This document shows positions 8,117 to 16,568 of a stretch of 64,000 nt of DNA, one piece after another. The stretch covers positions 310,001 to 374,000 of the forward strand of contig OZ220748.1 of NCBI GenBank assembly GCA_965117035.1, read 5' to 3'. Position 1 is the stretch's first letter; the number at the start of each line of letters is the position of its first letter. The stretch comes from CAZENU01 sp965117035 (GTDB lineage: Bacteria > Chloroflexota > Dehalococcoidia > Lucifugimonadales > CAZENU01). The translations under genes and the position numbers were made by a program. Under the pieces are notes generated by a model. The model was not told the DNA's origin. It did no database searches and saw nothing but the letters and a program-made list of their open reading frames with translations.

Positions 8117-8835
8117 CGCTCTCCCGCCGGTCCAGGCCTTGGCGCCCGGCCGCTGCTACCGCCCGGGGACGCGGGGCCTGAGGGGCGGCGGCGCTCCGCA
8201 CTGCCCGCTCCCGGCGGCGTCCCCAGGAGAGACGCGCCTGAGACCGTTAGAGCAAGCCCGAGCATTACGACCAGGCCGGGCTCGACCGCCGGGCCCGTGG
8301 CTGGCAGCAGCGTTGGCCTCCCCAGCCGGCCGAAGTGCTGGACCACGTGCGGGCCGTGGATGTGGCCGTCGAGCGTTGGGAAGCACCCCGTGACCACAAC
8401 CACGCCGGGGCTCGTAACCACCACTCCCACCACATCGACGTGGCCGTCATAGCGCCACTTCTCGGCCAACGTATCGGCGATCCCGTCGGAGTCTCCGTCG
8501 TAGACAAGCCCTTTGAACGCCTGCGGCCACCGGTAGAGGCCGTCGAACGGTTGCTCGATCACGATCGTGCCGCCCGTGACGTGAGCCCTGGCATGAGAGC
8601 CCGGCGTCACGGCCTGGTGCGCCAGCAGGTAGACCAGCCGCATCGGCGCGTCGTCCACTGTGAACCTGCTCAAGGCGAGGACGCCGTCGCAGGGCTCCTG
8701 GGCGTCCACCCCCTTGGGAACGAGGATGCCCGCGGCCGCGACGGCCGTCAACAGGACGCCTGCCGCCACAGCGCCTGCCACGAGAACTGCGTTCGTCACA
8801 ATGCCCCCGTTCAGGGGCCCAGGAATTCGTTGCAT
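8092..8835 (-). CDS. Exported protein of unknown function with LPATG-like C-terminal anchor
   Basis: This 247-residue protein has a signal-anchor-like N-terminus (NAVLVAGAVAAGVLLTAVAAAG) ending near VDAQE, and an extracellular part containing HGPHVVQHFGR-type segments and the acidic motif YDGDSDGIADTLAEKW. Near residue 182 it reads LLPATGPA followed by a hydrophobic stretch (GLVVMLGLALTVSGASLL) and a basic tail. That order, LPxTG then membrane segment then positive residues, is a sortase sorting signal; the tail is longer than usual. No sortase is in the window. The ATG has GGAG 5 bases upstream. It may be surface-bound; no enzymatic motif is recognised. Confidence 0.65.
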   Translation of the reverse strand: MQRIPGPLNGGIVTNAVLVAGAVAAGVLLTAVAAAGILVPKGVDAQEPCDGVLALSRFTVDDAPMRLVYLLAHQAVTPGSHARAHVTGGTIVIEQPFDGLYRWPQAFKGLVYDGDSDGIADTLAEKWRYDGHVDVVGVVVTSPGVVVVTGCFPTLDGHIHGPHVVQHFGRLGRPTLLPATGPAVEPGLVVMLGLALTVSGASLLGTPPGAGSAERRRPSGPASPGGSSGRAPRPGPAGERYGRQRTT

Positions 8836-8991
8836 AGTGGCTCCACCCCGAACGGTCCGACCGCGAACTCGGGGTGGACGGGCTTGTGTCGGCTTGTCTC
8901 TCCTTGAAGTGGGGGACCGCGTCGCCGGGCGCGGTCGATCGTCGGTCGCGCCCAGGTACTGGTCGCGCGGAAGCGCCCTTGGTCCCGGAGG

Positions 8992-9786
8992 CTACTTGTA
9001 GAGGATCTTGTTCACGTACTCGCCCGACAGCTCGCCCGCCGCGAGAATGTGTCCATCCATGGCGGCAAGCAGCTCGTTCTTGTTCGCCCCGGCCGCGAGA
9101 TCGAGCTCAACGTCGAGCGCGTAGATCGTGAACCGGTACTTGTGCGGCTTCTGTCGGGTGAGGCCGCGCAGCTCCTGCACGTTGCTGTGGATGGCCTGCA
9201 CGTTGGGCGGCGGGCACGGGCCGCCGTACCCGGTGCCGCGATAGTCGTTGGCGCCCTGCCTGGTGTTGGGCCCGATGGAGGCCACCTCGGTCGTCGTGGC
9301 GACGTGCTCCGGCAGCGAGGCGACGTCGGCCGGGATGTTCCAGATGACCCAGTGTACCCGCGGCGAGATGATGCCCTTCTCCAGCGTGACGGCGTCCGGG
9401 TCGTCGACGATGATCGCGAAACTGGCGGTCCCTTCGGGGACGTTCGCCCACGCCAGCGGAGGCGACTTGTCCTCGCCGTAGCGCTCCTCGCCCGTCTCCG
9501 GGTAGTAGTAGTTCTCGACGCACGTATACGCGATGGGTATGCGCCTGATCCGGTTGAACACCTCGCTCGTGAGCTCGATGGTCGCCGGGAACTCCTGCTT
9601 GATCGCGTACACCTCGGCGTCGACCATCAGCCCCGAGTCGGGCTGGGACGGCGCCGCGGCCGGCGCGTCGACCGCGCCCTCACTCCCGCCGTCGGTCTCC
9701 TCGGCGTCGCTGGAGCAGGCCGTGGCGGCGAGCAGCACGAGGGCGGCTACACCGATCAGGCTTCGAGCGATGGGGTTGCTCAGCAA
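8992..9786 (-). CDS. PEBP (YbhB/YbcL) family lipoprotein, copy 1
   Basis: This lipoprotein has a lipobox LLAATAC|SS after a hydrophobic signal. The mature part is a phosphatidylethanolamine-binding-protein fold: SPPLAWANVPEGTASFAIIVDDPDA, then VHWVIWNIPAD, and the C-terminal YGGPCPPP with KYRFTIYALD. This copy keeps the DPDA ligand-pocket motif best. Bacterial PEBPs have no firmly established substrate; membrane-anchored versions may bind lipid or small anionic ligands at the cell surface. A TTG start at 9786 is favoured because GGGAGG lies 7 bases upstream; an ATG at 9810 is possible but has a weaker site. It is last in a tandem array of five. Confidence 0.87.
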   Translation of the reverse strand: MLSNPIARSLIGVAALVLLAATACSSDAEETDGGSEGAVDAPAAAPSQPDSGLMVDAEVYAIKQEFPATIELTSEVFNRIRRIPIAYTCVENYYYPETGEERYGEDKSPPLAWANVPEGTASFAIIVDDPDAVTLEKGIISPRVHWVIWNIPADVASLPEHVATTTEVASIGPNTRQGANDYRGTGYGGPCPPPNVQAIHSNVQELRGLTRQKPHKYRFTIYALDVELDLAAGANKNELLAAMDGHILAAGELSGEYVNKILYK

Positions 9787-9878
9787 GGCGCACCTCCCGT
9801 GCTGCGGCATGCGGGACCTGTTTTGACCGGGCGCATCGGAGTTTGAAGGCTGGGCCCGCGGCCGTCAAGTCCCGCTCT

Positions 9879-10661
9879 CTATCTGAATATCTTCTTGTTG
9901 ATGTACTCTCCCACCGTCGAGCCGGCGGCCAGGACGTGGCCGTCGATAGCCTGCAGCAGGTCCTGGTGCGTGCTCCCGCCGGGCAGCTCGAGCTCCGTGT
10001 CCAGCGCGTAGACGGTGTAGGTGTACTGGTGAGCGGTGTTGATGTTGCGCCCGGCGCTGCCCTGTATGGCAAACACGTTCTCTCCGGGGCATGGGCCGCT
10101 CCACCCGATGTTGCCGTAGTCGTTGACCCCCTGCCGGGTGTTCGGCCCGATCGCCGCCACGTCCGTCGTCGTGGCGACGCGTTCGGGCAGCTCCGTGACG
10201 TCGGCCGGGATGTTCCACATCACCCAGTGGATCCAGCGTCCTCCCACCACAGTGTCCTTGGCCGCGACGTCGGGATCGGCCATGACGAGGGCGAAGCTGA
10301 CGGTCCCCTCAGGGGCGCCTGTCCACGCGAGCGGGGGAGACTTGTCCTGGCCGTACCTGAATTCGTAGCCGGCCTCGGGGTAGTACTCGTTGTCGGTGCA
10401 CGTGTACTCGATCGGCATGCGCCGGATGCGGTTGAAGACCGTGCTGGTGATCTCTATCGCGTCCGTGGGAAACTGCTGCTGGACGATGTAGCCGGGGTTC
10501 TTGATCTCCGGCTCGTCGTCCTGCGGCACGCTCGCAGCCGGTTGGGCAGACCCGTCCGCCGGCGCGTCGGGCTCGGAGGAACACCCGGCGAGCAGGAGCG
10601 CCAGCGCCGCCGCGCCAATGAACGCGGCGCGAATGGACGTCGGGAGGTGTGAAGCTGTCAT
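9879..10661 (-). CDS. PEBP family lipoprotein, copy 2
   Basis: This protein has a signal peptide with lipobox LLLAGC|SS and a 40-residue Ala/Pro/Asp-rich linker. The PEBP domain carries NRIRRMPIEYTC, SPPLAWTGAPEGTVSFALVMADPDVA, IHWVMWNIPAD and WSGPCPGENV. It is closest to copy 1: both keep the EYYPE/YYPETG insertion with Tyr-rich sequence and the phrase ATTxVAxIGPNTRQG. It is preceded by its own promoter (TTGACA/TAAATT) and probably drives copy 1 too. Confidence 0.88.
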   Translation of the reverse strand: MTASHLPTSIRAAFIGAAALALLLAGCSSEPDAPADGSAQPAASVPQDDEPEIKNPGYIVQQQFPTDAIEITSTVFNRIRRMPIEYTCTDNEYYPEAGYEFRYGQDKSPPLAWTGAPEGTVSFALVMADPDVAAKDTVVGGRWIHWVMWNIPADVTELPERVATTTDVAAIGPNTRQGVNDYGNIGWSGPCPGENVFAIQGSAGRNINTAHQYTYTVYALDTELELPGGSTHQDLLQAIDGHVLAAGSTVGEYINKKIFR

Positions 10662-10693
10662 GCGGTCGTCTTACTCCAAAGGACTACGTTCTG

Positions 10694-10722
10694 AATTTAG
10701 TTGCATGGGCAACTTCTGTCAA
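10694..10722 (-). promoter_or_regulatory. Sigma70-type promoter for PEBP copies 2 and 1
   Basis: On the minus strand a perfect -35 TTGACA (10722-10717) is separated by 17 bases from -10 TAAATT (10699-10694). Transcription would start about 26 bases before the copy 2 start codon. Confidence 0.65.
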
Positions 10723-10808
10723 CGCGCGTTGCCCGGAGCCGGCGTAGCTGTCGCCCCGGCTCTCGATGGCGGCCGCAACCCATTGGGCCGCGGAGCCGCA
10801 AGCCGCCT

Positions 10809-11564
10809 CTAGTTCATCTGCTTGCTGCCGACGAACTCGCCCTTGATGACGCCGGACGACAGCACTCGGCCCTCGATCGCCTGGAGGAACTCGGCCCGCG
10901 TCGCGCCCGCGGGCAGGTCGAGCACCGTATCGAGCGCGTAGACGTGGAATGTGTACTCGAACACGATCTTGACCTTCGTCTGCCTGTAGTTCACCGTCGT
11001 CGGGACGGGGCAGGGCCCGAAGTAGCCCACTACGTTCTCGTCGTTGGTTCCCTGGCGAACGTCGGGGCCGATTGCCGCCACCTCCGTCGTCGTGGCGACT
11101 CTCTCGGGAACTCCGGTCGCGTCCGCGGGAATGTTCCAGATCAGCCAGTGGGTCCACTTGGCGTCGGGGTCGGTTTCGTGCGCGATCTGGTCGCTCTCCA
11201 TCAGCAGGGCGATGCTCTGGGTACCCTCCGGTATGCCGGTCCACTCCAGGGGCGGCGAGACGTTTTCCCTGCCGATGTACTTCTCGGGGTTCTGCTCGAA
11301 AGACTGTCCGGCCTTGGGTGCTTTGCCGGGGCAGACGTAGGTCTTCGGGATGCGCCTGATGCGGTTGAAGACCGGGCTGGTGACCTTGATGGTCGCGTCC
11401 AGGGTCTGCGAGACCTTGGCTTCCGCCGGGGCCGCTTCGGCGGCTGGCTGCACCGCCTCCGCCGCCGCTCCGCCGGCCTCCGCCGGCTCGGAGCCGTCGT
11501 CGCTCGAACAGGCGGCGAGAACGAAGGAGAGTACCGCTACCGCTAGTATCGCTGTGATTCGCAT
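10809..11564 (-). CDS. PEBP family lipoprotein, copy 3
   Basis: This 251-residue lipoprotein (lipobox FVLAAC|SS) has PEBP domain motifs NRIRRIPKTYVCPG, SPPLEWTGIPEGTQSIALLMESDQIA, THWLIWNIPADATG and YFGPCPVP. The DPDxP pocket motif of the family is replaced by ESDQIA, shared with copies 4 and 5, so ligand preference may differ from copies 1 and 2. The ATG follows GGAGACATAG. It lies 60 bases downstream of copy 4. Confidence 0.88.
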   Translation of the reverse strand: MRITAILAVAVLSFVLAACSSDDGSEPAEAGGAAAEAVQPAAEAAPAEAKVSQTLDATIKVTSPVFNRIRRIPKTYVCPGKAPKAGQSFEQNPEKYIGRENVSPPLEWTGIPEGTQSIALLMESDQIAHETDPDAKWTHWLIWNIPADATGVPERVATTTEVAAIGPDVRQGTNDENVVGYFGPCPVPTTVNYRQTKVKIVFEYTFHVYALDTVLDLPAGATRAEFLQAIEGRVLSSGVIKGEFVGSKQMN

Positions 11565-11623
11565 CTATGTCTCCGTAAGGGAATTTGCCTCGGGGGCTAT
11601 CCCGGCGTGCGCCGGTACGCCCT

Positions 11624-12406
11624 CTAGAACTCCAGCATCTGCTTGCTTGCCACGAACTCGCCCCTGATGACGCCTCCGGCCAGGACGTGGCCCTCGATGG
11701 CGTTGAGGAACTCGGCCCGCGTCGCGCCCGCGGGCAGGTCGAGCACCGTGTCGAGCGCGTAGACGTGGAACAGGTACTCGAAGACGATCTTGGGCTTGGC
11801 CTCCCTGTATCCGACGGTGACCGGCAGCGGGCACGGGCCCGAGTATCCGACGACCTTGTCGTCGTTCGTGCCCTGCCTCACGTCGGGACCGAGGGCCGCG
11901 ACCTCGGTCGACGTCGCGACCGCCTCGGGGAGCCCGGTCGCGTCGGCGGGCAGGTTCCAGATCAGCCAGTGCGTCCAGCGGGCGTCCGGGTCTTCGTCGT
12001 GCGCGATCTGGTCGCTGTCCATCAGAAGCGCGATGCTCTGCGTGCCGTCCGGGAGATTCGTCCAGTCGAGTGGCGGCGACGTGTTCTTGCGGTCCGCATA
12101 CCTCGTGAGCGCGTCCTGCTCGAAGGCGGTGCCCGGCTTTGGAGGCTGCCCCGGGCAGACGTGCGTCTTGGGGATTCTCCTGATCCGGCTGAACACCGGG
12201 CTGGTCACCTCGACGGTCATGTCGAAAGCCTGGGCCGGCGCCACCGCCGCGTCTTGTCCTCCCGAGGGATCCGTTGTCGCGCCGGCGGCAGTCGCCGGCG
12301 CGGCGCCCGTGTCCTCGGGCCCGTCTCCGCCGTCGCCGCTCGAGCAGGCCGCAAGCAGGACGGTGAGCGCGATGGCGGCCGTTGACGTCCAGTGGATTCT
12401 GCGCAA
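11624..12406 (-). CDS. PEBP family lipoprotein, copy 4
   Basis: This lipoprotein has signal and lipobox TVLLAAC|SS. The PEBP domain includes NRIRRI-type SRIRRIPKTHVCPG, SPPLDWTNLPDGTQSIALLMDSDQIA, THWLIWNLPADATG and YSGPCPLP. It ends in ASKQMLEF, nearly the same as copy 5 (ASKQMLEH), showing a recent tandem duplication. A TTG start at 12406 with GGAG upstream gives a normal signal peptide; a GTG at 12424 is an alternative with poorer spacing. It is 34 bases after copy 5 and probably co-transcribed. Confidence 0.87.
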   Translation of the reverse strand: MRRIHWTSTAAIALTVLLAACSSGDGGDGPEDTGAAPATAAGATTDPSGGQDAAVAPAQAFDMTVEVTSPVFSRIRRIPKTHVCPGQPPKPGTAFEQDALTRYADRKNTSPPLDWTNLPDGTQSIALLMDSDQIAHDEDPDARWTHWLIWNLPADATGLPEAVATSTEVAALGPDVRQGTNDDKVVGYSGPCPLPVTVGYREAKPKIVFEYLFHVYALDTVLDLPAGATRAEFLNAIEGHVLAGGVIRGEFVASKQMLEF

Positions 12407-12440
12407 AGTCGGCTCTCCGGTCACGCGTCGGCGATCCGCG

Positions 12441-13250
12441 TCAGTGCTCCAGCATCTGCTTGCTGGCCACGAACTCGCCTCGGATTGTGCCGGACGACAG
12501 CACGTGGCCGTCTATCGCCCTCATGAAGTCGTCCCGCGTGGCGGCGCCCGGGAGGTCCAGGGTCGTGTCGAGCGCGTAGACGTGGAACAGGTACTCGAAC
12601 ACGATCTTGGGCTTGGTGTCGAAGTATCCGACCGTGATCGGCGATGGGCACGGACCGGAGTATCCTACGACGCCGTCGTCGTTGGTGCCCTGGCGGACCG
12701 TGGGCCCGAGCGCGGCCACGTCCGTAGTCGTGGCGACCGCCTCGGCAAGGCTGGCCGTGTCCGGCGGCAGGTTCCAGATCAGCCAGTGCGTAAACCGGAT
12801 GTCCGGGTCCTCGGCGTGGGCGATCTGGTCGCTGTCCATCATCAGCGCGATCGTCTGCGCGCCCTCGGGGACGCCTGTCCATTCGAGCGGCGGCGACGTG
12901 TTCTTGCGGTCCGCGTACCTGGTGAGGGCGTCCTGTTCGAAGGAGGTGCCGGGCTTCGGCGGGCGGCCCGGGCAGACGTGTGTCTTCGGGATCCGCCGGA
13001 TGCGGTTGAAGACCGGGCTCGTGACCTCGATGCTCGCTTCGACCTGTTGCGTGAGCGTGTAGGATTCGCCTTCCGCGCCGGACGCCTGCTCGGGCTGGCC
13101 GCCCGTGTCAGCGGCCGCCTGCGCGCCGTCCTCGCCAGTCCCCGCGCCTCCGCCGGCCGTCGGCTCGTCCCCGTCGCTGGAGCACGCCAGCGCGGCGGCC
13201 AGCGCGGCCAGCAGCATGGTGGTGACAACTGCTCGTGTGAGATGTTTCAT
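12441..13250 (-). CDS. PEBP family lipoprotein, copy 5 (first gene of the array)
   Basis: This is a 269-residue lipoprotein with lipobox LAAALAC|SS and a long Ala/Gly/Glu linker. The PEBP domain has NRIRRIPKTHVCPG, SPPLEWTGVPEGAQTIALMMDSDQIA, THWLIWNLPPD and YSGPCPSP. The insertion FEQDALTRYADRKN is shared only with copy 4. The ATG has the strong site GAGGAGG. A near-consensus promoter lies 69 bases upstream. Confidence 0.88.
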   Translation of the reverse strand: MKHLTRAVVTTMLLAALAAALACSSDGDEPTAGGGAGTGEDGAQAAADTGGQPEQASGAEGESYTLTQQVEASIEVTSPVFNRIRRIPKTHVCPGRPPKPGTSFEQDALTRYADRKNTSPPLEWTGVPEGAQTIALMMDSDQIAHAEDPDIRFTHWLIWNLPPDTASLAEAVATTTDVAALGPTVRQGTNDDGVVGYSGPCPSPITVGYFDTKPKIVFEYLFHVYALDTTLDLPGAATRDDFMRAIDGHVLSSGTIRGEFVASKQMLEH

Positions 13251-13318
13251 CGCGGGCCTCCTCGGGGGCTGTGCGGCGTGATACGGAAGGTGGCGGAAAG
13301 GCTCCAGCAGATACAGAT

Positions 13319-13347
13319 AATGTAGGACAACGCCAATTTGTTGTCAA
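13319..13347 (-). promoter_or_regulatory. Sigma70-type promoter of the PEBP lipoprotein array
   Basis: The minus strand reads TTGACA (13347-13342), a 17-base spacer, and TACATT (13324-13319). The spacing is ideal and the elements nearly consensus. The predicted leader is about 60 bases, ending in the copy 5 ribosome-binding site. Confidence 0.7.
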
Positions 13348-13457
13348 TCGAACCTGCCGCGCTCGCCATCTTGGCCGGCCGGATGCTCGCATCGGGGCTC
13401 CAACCGACTTCGCCGGCGCCCGGGGCGGTCTGCCCCGGGCGCGCCGGGAGCGGTATA

Positions 13458-13973
13458 ATGACGGCCACGCCGCCCATGTCCGACTACGCCGTCAACGTAC
13501 AGGTAGACGAGGAGTTCGAGGAGCCTGTCTCCGTACCTGGGCTCATGCGAACGGCGGAGCGGGCGATGAGAGCCGGGGAGGCCCGGCAAGGCGCCAGCGT
13601 GGACGTCGCAGTCACCGGCGACGGGGAGGTCCGGGAGCTCAACCGGCGCTATCGCGGCCTCGACGAGACGACCGACGTGCTGTCGTTCTCCTTCACGCAC
13701 TCCGGAGAGTACCAGGGCGTCTATGAAGGCCCGGAGGCGGCTCACGACGTGGACTTTCCGGTACCCGCGGAGGCTGACGGATCGCTGGGAGAGGTGATAA
13801 TCTCCTATCCGCAGGCGGAGCGGCAGGGCGGGCGGGCAGGCCACGGCACGGCGAGAGAGTTGTCGGCGCTCCTCGCCCACGGCGTGCTGCACCTGCTCGG
13901 CTACGACCACGAGTCCGAGGGCGAGGCCGTCGTCATGAGGCGACTCGAAGCGGAGGTGCTCCTGGGGACGTGA
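13458..13973 (+). CDS. ybeY: Endoribonuclease YbeY (rRNA maturation factor)
   Basis: This 171-residue protein has the zinc motif HGVLHLLGYDHESE (H-x3-H-x5-H) near the C-terminus. Upstream of it are the family sequences VTGDGEVRELNRRYRGLDETTDVLSFSF and LGEVIISY. YbeY trims the 16S rRNA 3' end and takes part in ribosome quality control. The ATG at 13458 follows GGGAG by 7 bases; a second in-frame ATG at 13476 lacks a site. A TATAAT at 13454-13459 overlaps the start codon and cannot serve it, so expression probably comes from further upstream. dnaX begins 7 bases after the stop. Confidence 0.9.
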   Translation: MTATPPMSDYAVNVQVDEEFEEPVSVPGLMRTAERAMRAGEARQGASVDVAVTGDGEVRELNRRYRGLDETTDVLSFSFTHSGEYQGVYEGPEAAHDVDFPVPAEADGSLGEVIISYPQAERQGGRAGHGTARELSALLAHGVLHLLGYDHESEGEAVVMRRLEAEVLLGT

Positions 13974-13980
13974 CGGAAGC

Positions 13981-15642
13981 ATGAGCGAGGTGTTCTACAG
14001 AAAGTGGCGTCCGCGCCTCCTGGGCCAGGTGGCCGGGCAGGACGCGGTCACGCAGACGCTCCGCAACGCCGTGGCGCAGGACCGCGTTGCCCACGCCTAC
14101 CTGCTGTGCGGGCCCCGCGGCACCGGCAAGACGAGCACCGCGCGGATCCTCGCCAAGGCGATCAACTGCCGGTCTCCCATGCAGGGCGAGCCGGACGGGG
14201 AGTGCGACGTCTGCCAGGCGATCGACGAGGGCCGCGCCCTCGACCTGATCGAGATAGACGCGGCGTCGAACCGGGGAATCGACGACATCCGCAGCCTGCG
14301 GGAAAAGGTCCACTTCGCGCCCAACGAGGCGCGGTACAAGGTGTACATCGTCGACGAGGTCCACATGCTGACCGAGCCGGCCTTCAACGCCCTGCTCAAG
14401 ACGCTCGAGGAGCCGCCGGCCCACGCCATATTCGTGCTCGCGACGACGGAGGTGCACAAGGTCCCGCTGACCATCATCTCCAGGTGCCAGCGGTTCGACT
14501 TCCGCCGCATACCGATGGAGACTACGGTCGCGCGCCTCGCCGAGCTCTGCGCCGCTGAGAACGTCGAGGCCTCCGAGGAAGCGCTCACGCTCATCGCCAG
14601 GGCCGCGACAGGCAGCCTGAGGGACGCCGAGAACCTCCTGGAGCAGGCGCTCGTCTCGTACGGCTCCCCCCTGGGCGAGGACGCCGTCAGCGACCTCCTC
14701 GACCTCGGAAACGACCAGCGGGCGCTGGAGCTGATTGGCCACGTCGTCGACAAGGCGACCCAGGAGGGGCTGACCGTCATCAACCAGGTGGCGGCCGACG
14801 GGATCGACCTGCGGCAGTTCCACCGGGCCTCGACCGAGTACCTGCGCGGCGTCATGCTGCTGAAGTCGGGCGCGGCGACGGCTCTGGGCTACCCGGAGGA
14901 GACCAGGGACGAGATGCGCAGGATGGCGGACCGGACGTCTCTGGAGCACCTGCTCGGCGCCCTGAAGACGTTCGTCGGCGCATCGGTCGGCAGGGACAGC
15001 TCTTCGCCGTTGGCTCTCGAGCTGGCGATGGTGGAGAGCGCTCTCGATCAGCCCGCGCCCGCGGCCACCGAGCCCCTGCGGCCGAGTCCGCCGCCGCCGT
15101 CTCGCGCGCCTCAGCCGCCGCAGGGCACGGCGCGAGAACGGCCTGCGGCCGCCGCCTCGTACGAGCCCGCGCGCACGGCTCCACAGGCTGCCCGGCCCCG
15201 GTCGGAGCCGCAACAGCCTCGCCCCCGGGCGCCGCGCCCGGACCGGGAGTCGGCCCCGGCCGCGCCGGCCGGTCCGCTGGAGGCGGCCTGGAACCAGGTG
15301 CTGAGGTCACTCGGCAGGCAGAAGGGCCGTCGATTCAACCTCGGGGCGCTGCTGAGGAGCAGCACGGTGCGCGAGATCGTGGACGACGAGATCGTGGTCA
15401 GGTACGCTCACGCGTCGCACCTCGAGCGTATCGAAGAGGAGCTTGGAGACCCGCAGACCCGGCGGCTGGTCGAAGAGGCATTCGAGCAGGCCCTGGGCAA
15501 GAGCTACAGGGTCCGGGTCTCGCATGCCGAGGCTTCCAACGGCGGCGCGCGGCCGAACCCGATGCAGAGCAGCCATCTCGTCCGCGCGGCCGTGGCGATG
15601 GGCGCCCAGGTCGCCGGAGAAAAGGAGGACCAGAGTGAATAA
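13981..15642 (+). CDS. dnaX: DNA polymerase III subunits gamma and tau
   Basis: This 553-residue clamp-loader ATPase starts FYRKWRPRLLGQVAGQD. The Walker A is GPRGTGKTSTAR, followed by the zinc-module Cys residues (NCRSPMQGEPDGECDVC), Walker B IVDEVHML and the sensor/arginine-finger area SRCQRFDFRR. Residues 20-230 form the AAA domain and about 230-360 the collar. A Pro/Ala/Arg-rich linker runs from 365 to 440, and the C-terminal tau-like domain (EAAWNQVLRSLGRQKGR) binds other replisome parts. It loads the beta clamp at forks. It starts the dnaX-ybaB-recR-recO run, a common arrangement. Confidence 0.95.
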   Translation: MSEVFYRKWRPRLLGQVAGQDAVTQTLRNAVAQDRVAHAYLLCGPRGTGKTSTARILAKAINCRSPMQGEPDGECDVCQAIDEGRALDLIEIDAASNRGIDDIRSLREKVHFAPNEARYKVYIVDEVHMLTEPAFNALLKTLEEPPAHAIFVLATTEVHKVPLTIISRCQRFDFRRIPMETTVARLAELCAAENVEASEEALTLIARAATGSLRDAENLLEQALVSYGSPLGEDAVSDLLDLGNDQRALELIGHVVDKATQEGLTVINQVAADGIDLRQFHRASTEYLRGVMLLKSGAATALGYPEETRDEMRRMADRTSLEHLLGALKTFVGASVGRDSSSPLALELAMVESALDQPAPAATEPLRPSPPPPSRAPQPPQGTARERPAAAASYEPARTAPQAARPRSEPQQPRPRAPRPDRESAPAAPAGPLEAAWNQVLRSLGRQKGRRFNLGALLRSSTVREIVDDEIVVRYAHASHLERIEEELGDPQTRRLVEEAFEQALGKSYRVRVSHAEASNGGARPNPMQSSHLVRAAVAMGAQVAGEKEDQSE

Positions 15643-15940
15643 GAAGATGATGCGGCAGGCCCGCGAGCTCCAGAAGAACATGATGAAGATGCAGGAGGAG
15701 CTCGAAAACGCCACCGTCGAGGCCTCTGTCGGCGGCGGCGTCGTCAAGGTCGTCGTGAGCGGCAAGATGAGAGTGGAGTCCCTGACGATCGAGCCGGACG
15801 TCGTCTCCCCGGACGACGTCGAGATGCTCCAGGAGCTCGTGCAGGCAGCGGTCAACGAGGGCATGGAGGAGGCGCAGAAGATGGCCTCCAGCCGCATGAA
15901 CGCCCTCACCGGCGGCCTGAACATCCCGGGGCTGGGGTAG
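15635..15940 (+). CDS. ybaB: YbaB/EbfC family nucleoid-associated protein
   Basis: This is a 101-residue DNA-binding protein: NKKMMRQARELQKNMMKMQEEL (helical dimer arm), then VEASVGGGVVKVVVSGKMRVESLTIEPD, the sheet typical of YbaB/EbfC. Such proteins bind DNA as tweezer-like dimers and are almost always between dnaX and recR, as here. The GTG start at 15635 overlaps the end of dnaX by 8 bases and is preceded by AAAGGAGG at 15621-15628, so translation is likely coupled. Confidence 0.93.
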   Translation: MNKKMMRQARELQKNMMKMQEELENATVEASVGGGVVKVVVSGKMRVESLTIEPDVVSPDDVEMLQELVQAAVNEGMEEAQKMASSRMNALTGGLNIPGLG

Positions 15941-15946
15941 GGGACC

Positions 15947-16564
15947 GTGGGGATGCGCGCCGACGGCTACTCGGCCGCCGAGCCGGTCACCCGGCTGGTG
16001 GAGGAGTTCCACAAGCTGCCCGGCATCGGCCCCAAGACGGCCCAGAGACTGACCTACTACCTCGTGCGCATGCCCGAGGACGACGCCCGCTCTCTCGCCG
16101 AGGCCGTGCTCGCCGTCAAGCAGCGCATCATGCTCTGCTCGCGGTGCTTCAACATCACCGAGTCCGACCCGTGCTCGCTGTGCGGCGACCCGGCCCGCGA
16201 CCGGACCCGCATCTGCGTCGTCGAGGAGGCGCTGGACGTGGCGGCTCTCGACCGCACCGGGATGTACGACGGCCTGTACCACGTGCTCCACGGGGTGATC
16301 TCGCCCATGGACGGCGTCGGGCCCGACGACCTGAAGATCCAGCCGCTGCTCGGCCGCCTCAGGTCCGGCGAGGTGACCGAGGTGATCCTGGCGACGAACC
16401 CGAACCTGGAGGGCGAGGCGACGTCGATGTACATCAACAAGCTGATCGCGCCCCTGGGGATCGCGGTGACCAGGCCGGCCCGCGGCCTGCCGGTGGGCGG
16501 CGACCTGGAGTACGCCGACGAGGTGACCCTCGGCCGTGCTATCGAGGGCCGCCAGCGGTTCTGA
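15947..16564 (+). CDS. recR: Recombination mediator RecR
   Basis: This is a 205-residue protein. After the HhH-type LPGIGPKTAQRLTYYLV it has the four-Cys zinc finger (CSRCFNITESDPCSLC), then the Toprim domain ICVVEEALDVAALDRTG with GEVTEVILATNPNLEGEATSMY, and the C-terminal VTRPARGLPVGGDLEYADEVTLGRAI. With RecO it loads RecA onto SSB-coated DNA. The GTG at 15947 follows GGGGTAGGGG. The stop is 4 bases before the recO start. Confidence 0.95.
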   Translation: MGMRADGYSAAEPVTRLVEEFHKLPGIGPKTAQRLTYYLVRMPEDDARSLAEAVLAVKQRIMLCSRCFNITESDPCSLCGDPARDRTRICVVEEALDVAALDRTGMYDGLYHVLHGVISPMDGVGPDDLKIQPLLGRLRSGEVTEVILATNPNLEGEATSMYINKLIAPLGIAVTRPARGLPVGGDLEYADEVTLGRAIEGRQRF

Positions 16565-16568
16565 CGCG

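Noticed and set aside
13454..13459. TATAAT as promoter of ybeY
   Set aside because: It overlaps the best start codon, which has its own ribosome-binding site, so it cannot serve that start. It could only serve the later ATG at 13476, which lacks a site.
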